Shown: positions 61,396-64,000 of the stretch, in pieces
How positions within the stretch are numbered: the first letter of the stretch is position 1
Layout of the letters: every line of letters starts with the position of its first letter
From: Sphingobacterium psychroaquaticum
GTDB taxonomy: Bacteria; Bacteroidota; Bacteroidia; Sphingobacteriales; Sphingobacteriaceae
Length of the DNA stretch: 64,000 nucleotides
Direction of reading: 5' to 3'
Assembly (NCBI RefSeq): GCF_900177625.1
Contig: NZ_FXAU01000008.1
Location: 124,001 to 188,000, forward strand
Translations under genes and position numbers: made by a program
The notes under the pieces: model-generated
Told to the model about the DNA's origin: nothing
What the model saw: only the letters and a program-made list of their open reading frames with translations
The model's database searches: none

Positions 61396-61914
61396 AAGTC
61401 GCTCCACAGCCCGTTCGCCATTCGTAAGGCGATCGGGCCCTAACCCTGAAACGACACTATAGTTTGCTCCGAGCGTTTCAAGCTCTTGAACCCATACCTC
61501 GAGAAAGTGATCCCGCTGTTCAGGGAAATCACGCAAAGGGTCATCTTCCCAAGGTAGATCGATATCCATCACCAAGTAAAGGTCATATTGGCGGCGCGCA
61601 ATCTCCTCTGTAACCTCTGACGGAGTCGCTCCAAAAAGATGGTCGCACCAAATCTTTATTGTCATAATGGTCGTATCACAAACCAAGATGTTGTTTTGTG
61701 CTTTGGTTATCAGCGCCTCTTCAAGTGCTAGCTGACCGTAATACATATTTACCTCATCCTGCAAGGTATATACGTTATTGAGATTCGCACAGTAATAGCG
61801 CGCATACTCTGGCACGCATACCGTACCCAATTGTGCAGCGAGGTGCTGCGCCATCGTAGACTTTCCGGTTGACTCTGGGCCGACAACGGCTATTTTCTTC
61901 AAATACTCACTCAC
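61378..61914 (-). CDS. NadR-like P-loop kinase domain protein (ribosylnicotinamide kinase type)
   Basis: A 178-residue P-loop protein. Walker A is GPESTGKSTMAQHLA (near 12), then VCVPEYARYYCANLN (near 32), a substrate-side motif of NadR kinase domains, VCDTTIMTIKIWC (near 78), and DIDLPWEDDPLRDFPEQRDHF (near 117). NadR kinases phosphorylate nicotinamide riboside to NMN; full NadR also has an adenylyltransferase domain, which is absent here. Standalone kinase-like forms are common in Bacteroidota. It overlaps the end of the convergent ligase gene by 18 bp. Confidence 0.78.
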   Translation of the reverse strand: MSEYLKKIAVVGPESTGKSTMAQHLAAQLGTVCVPEYARYYCANLNNVYTLQDEVNMYYGQLALEEALITKAQNNILVCDTTIMTIKIWCDHLFGATPSEVTEEIARRQYDLYLVMDIDLPWEDDPLRDFPEQRDHFLEVWVQELETLGANYSVVSGLGPDRLTNGERAVERLLGLRF

Positions 61915-61993
61915 CTATACAGCTGTTTTTGTCTTGCAATAATAACAAAATAAAGAACAGCTATCAACAACAGATTCCCGAGCAGACCTCCTA

Positions 61994-62467
61994 TTACTGC
62001 ACAACCTTATTCGCACAGTTTGTGCTCGCAAAGGATTCGGGTTTAGCCTTAAACTGAAACCCCATACCCATAATATAGCCCATCGCTTCTTTTAGCGCTA
62101 CATTAGATTTGAAATTTGGATTGGTGTTAATGTCGGCATGGACTTCGAGATCCACATGGTATTGGTCTAAGAGGGGGCAGAGGCTATAGGCGATTTCGAT
62201 GGATTTTTGGACTTCCAGCAGCATTCGCTCTTTGATTCCCATCCGGTGGAGCCGCCTATCCTTACAGATAAACATGAAACCACCCTTATGTTCCCGGAGA
62301 AACACGATAACTGTCGCAAAGTCTATCACACCACGTTTGACCTGTGAATCGGTACCGATGTAGACTTTGAGTTTATTCCCGAGATGGGTCTCTCGGCTAA
62401 TGATCTCCTCTACAGCACTTGCAATTGGAATACGAATAAATTCGCCATTGTATTTTTGCCATTCCAT
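61994..62467 (-). CDS. Ribonuclease H-like YkuK-family protein (DUF458)
   Basis: A 157-residue protein of the YkuK/DUF458 family, which has an RNase H-like fold of unknown activity. Family segments are VYIGTDSQVKRGVIDFATVIVF (near 35; the Asp in GTDSQ is a potential metal ligand), LEVQKSIEIAYSL, and VHADINTNPNFKSNVAL. It lies between the NadR-like gene (79 bp) and the DUF721 gene (about 150 bp). No clue to substrate. Confidence 0.8.
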   Translation of the reverse strand: MEWQKYNGEFIRIPIASAVEEIISRETHLGNKLKVYIGTDSQVKRGVIDFATVIVFLREHKGGFMFICKDRRLHRMGIKERMLLEVQKSIEIAYSLCPLLDQYHVDLEVHADINTNPNFKSNVALKEAMGYIMGMGFQFKAKPESFASTNCANKVVQ

Positions 62468-62619
62468 AAAAAAAACTTTTAATGGTGAAAAAGAACAATA
62501 CTATAATGATATAAATATAGTTATTGTACGTGAGAAATATCAGCAGGCAAGAATAAATAATTGTTAACTAATAACACACAATACCCACTAAATTAACCCT
62601 TTGGCATAAAACAAAAATG

Positions 62620-62937
62620 CTACAAAATAACGAATTCCTCTATAATAACGTGCCCAACATACTCGTTCACCCGACCAATAATCTGCCGGCGCATCATCGC
62701 TAATTCATGTTTAATCACAGCAGACTCCACCTTCACAAAAAGCTTTTTGTCGTATATATATATCTTTTGCGTGCGATTAGCAATCGCTTTTCCGATGATA
62801 TGTGGCCATGCCGTAACAATGGATGATTCATCGTATTTCGAACGCAAGCGATACACCTCAAGCCATTTCTCAATCGCCTGCTTAATCCCGATATCATCCC
62901 GTGTCGGAATCTCATCAATTTTCTTCTTATACTTCAA
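62620..62937 (-). CDS. DUF721/DciA-like protein
   Basis: A 105-residue protein with the DUF721 pattern: AIEKWLEVYRLRSKYDESSIVTAWPHIIGKAIANRTQKIYIYDKKLFVKVESAVIKHELAMM (seen in parts; core WPHIIGKAIANRT). DUF721 proteins include DciA, the helicase-loading replication factor of many bacteria. It overlaps the end of recF by 11 bp on the same strand, the usual arrangement in this phylum, which supports a replication/repair role. The DciA function itself is inferred. Confidence 0.85.
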   Translation of the reverse strand: MKYKKKIDEIPTRDDIGIKQAIEKWLEVYRLRSKYDESSIVTAWPHIIGKAIANRTQKIYIYDKKLFVKVESAVIKHELAMMRRQIIGRVNEYVGHVIIEEFVIL

Positions 62938-64000
62938 CGCTTCCTCCTTTTATTTCAAAAATACGAATCGGTTGTACAATCTCATCAAAAATTCTTTGCA
63001 CACGCGATGCGTCTGTATCTGTCAAAAAAATCTGACCAAACTCATCCTCCGACACCAATTGCATTAACTTTCTCGTTCTACTTTCATCTAGTTTATCAAA
63101 GATATCATCTAATAAAAGTAAAGGTTTAAGCTTCCTTTTTAAACGTAGAAAACTGTACTGCGCCAGTTTTAATGCGATAAGGAAAGATTTCTGTTGCCCC
63201 TGTGAACCAAACTTCTTCAAAGGCATTTCTTCGTGAATGGTAAAGAGCATATCATCCTTATGTACCCCTTGTGTCGTGCGTTCCATCGCTCGGTCTCGGT
63301 CCAGATTCATTTCCAGAAGGGTCGTGAAATCGTGCTGCATAAGAGGCGACTCATACACCAACGACACCTCTTCAGCCCCATCGGTCAAGAAGTTATAGTA
63401 CCTCGAAAATTCAGGTAAAAACTCCGCCATAAAATCTTTTCTTCGCTGAAAAATCTGTTCTCCAACATCCACCAACTGCATGTTCAAGACCTCTAGCAAT
63501 CCCAAATCCAACACATAGGTTTGCTTAGCCTGCTTCAGCAGCATATTACGTTGCAACAAGAGCTTATTATATAGAATCAACGTATCCAGGTAATGGTTGT
63601 CTGTTTGCGAGATAACATTATCCATAAACTTACGGCGTTCTTCACTACCATCGAGAATAATACTACTATCATTCGGAGAAATCATGACCAGCGGAAATTG
63701 TCCAATATGATCGGCTAACCGCTGATAATCCTTCTTATTTTTTTTGAATTGTTTTTTTTGATTTTTCTTTAGGCTACAGGAGACAACATCGGGAATGTCA
63801 TCGCGCTCAAACTCGCCCTGTACCATAAACCAATCTTCACCTTTTTTGATATGTTGTGAATCGATTGGGTTGAAGTATGATTTACATAGAGCCAAGTAGT
63901 GTATAGCATCCAGTAAATTGGTTTTTCCGGCTCCATTTTCACCCGCAAAGGCATTTACTTGCGGAAGAAATGTTACAGTAGACTCTGTATAATTCTTAAA
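62927..64000 (-). CDS. recF: DNA replication and repair protein RecF (5' end outside window)
   Basis: RecF loads RecA at gaps in DNA. The frame is open to the right edge of the window; 358 codons are visible and only the first few residues are missing. Walker A is GENGAGKTNLLD near the visible N-terminus, followed by DAIHYLALCKSYFN. The RecF signature continues with MISPNDSSIILDGSEERRKFMD, and the C-terminal ABC signature and Walker B region are FGSQGQQKSFLIALKLAQ and LLLLDDIFDKLDESR. Intact as far as seen. The true start codon is outside the window. Confidence 0.96.
   Translation of the reverse strand, partial: FKNYTESTVTFLPQVNAFAGENGAGKTNLLDAIHYLALCKSYFNPIDSQHIKKGEDWFMVQGEFERDDIPDVVSCSLKKNQKKQFKKNKKDYQRLADHIGQFPLVMISPNDSSIILDGSEERRKFMDNVISQTDNHYLDTLILYNKLLLQRNMLLKQAKQTYVLDLGLLEVLNMQLVDVGEQIFQRRKDFMAEFLPEFSRYYNFLTDGAEEVSLVYESPLMQHDFTTLLEMNLDRDRAMERTTQGVHKDDMLFTIHEEMPLKKFGSQGQQKSFLIALKLAQYSFLRLKRKLKPLLLLDDIFDKLDESRTRKLMQLVSEDEFGQIFLTDTDASRVQRIFDEIVQPIRIFEIKGGSVEV

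Overview
The window reads as a chromosomal segment of a Bacteroidota bacterium, most likely of the family Sphingobacteriaceae (Sphingobacterium/Pedobacter type). The support is a SusC/SusD outer-membrane pair, type IX secretion proteins (a GldJ-like and a PorW/SprE-like lipoprotein), signal peptides ending in AQ, a general lack of Shine-Dalgarno sequences, and repeated -7 promoter boxes of the form TAnnTTTG. The genus is an inference. No prophage, insertion sequence, integrase or CRISPR array was seen. Genes are dense and mostly housekeeping. Both edges cut a gene: a Kef/KhtU-type antiporter on the left and recF on the right, both on the minus strand.

Layout. 1-5.6 kb: KhtT/KhtU-type antiporter pair, a YceI protein, an MBL-fold hydrolase, recJ and lptB. 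5.6-12.7 kb: a GH3 adenylating enzyme, ilvE, then miaA, a pRiA4b ORF-3-like protein, a CCA-adding enzyme and pdxA on the minus strand. 12.8-18.7 kb: rsmA with an FAD monooxygenase and a 2-hydroxyacid dehydrogenase, a UbiA-like membrane protein, and acs. 18.7-25.6 kb: a secreted phosphoesterase and a complete seven-gene mrpABCDEFG Na+/H+ antiporter operon. 25.6-32.3 kb: palindromic intergenic repeats, an exported lactonase-fold protein, a SurA-like isomerase, an NTF2-like exported protein, cysS and der. 32.4-37.8 kb: a susC-susD pair with two LacI-type operators upstream. 37.8-47.2 kb: era, three tandem initiator tRNA genes, uvrC, a PBP1A-type enzyme, the PorW/SprE-like lipoprotein and ispF. 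47.4-50.8 kb: gldJ, then an ECF sigma factor followed by a membrane protein joining an anti-sigma-like cytoplasmic part to a periplasmic trypsin-like protease. 50.8-64 kb: peroxiredoxin, acyl-CoA dehydrogenase, proBA, a small lipoprotein, uvrB, upp, tsaC-like, an O-antigen-ligase-like protein, a NadR-type kinase, a YkuK-like protein, a DUF721 protein and recF.

The most unusual points are the sigma factor / anti-sigma-protease fusion with an inverted repeat in its promoter, the 124-bp tandem triplication of initiator tRNA (two copies carry an acceptor-stem mismatch), the paired LacI-type operators before susC, the nested palindromic repeats after the mrp operon, and a perfect Shine-Dalgarno in front of the lactonase gene. 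All functional calls come from reading motifs and remembered family features. No database search was run.
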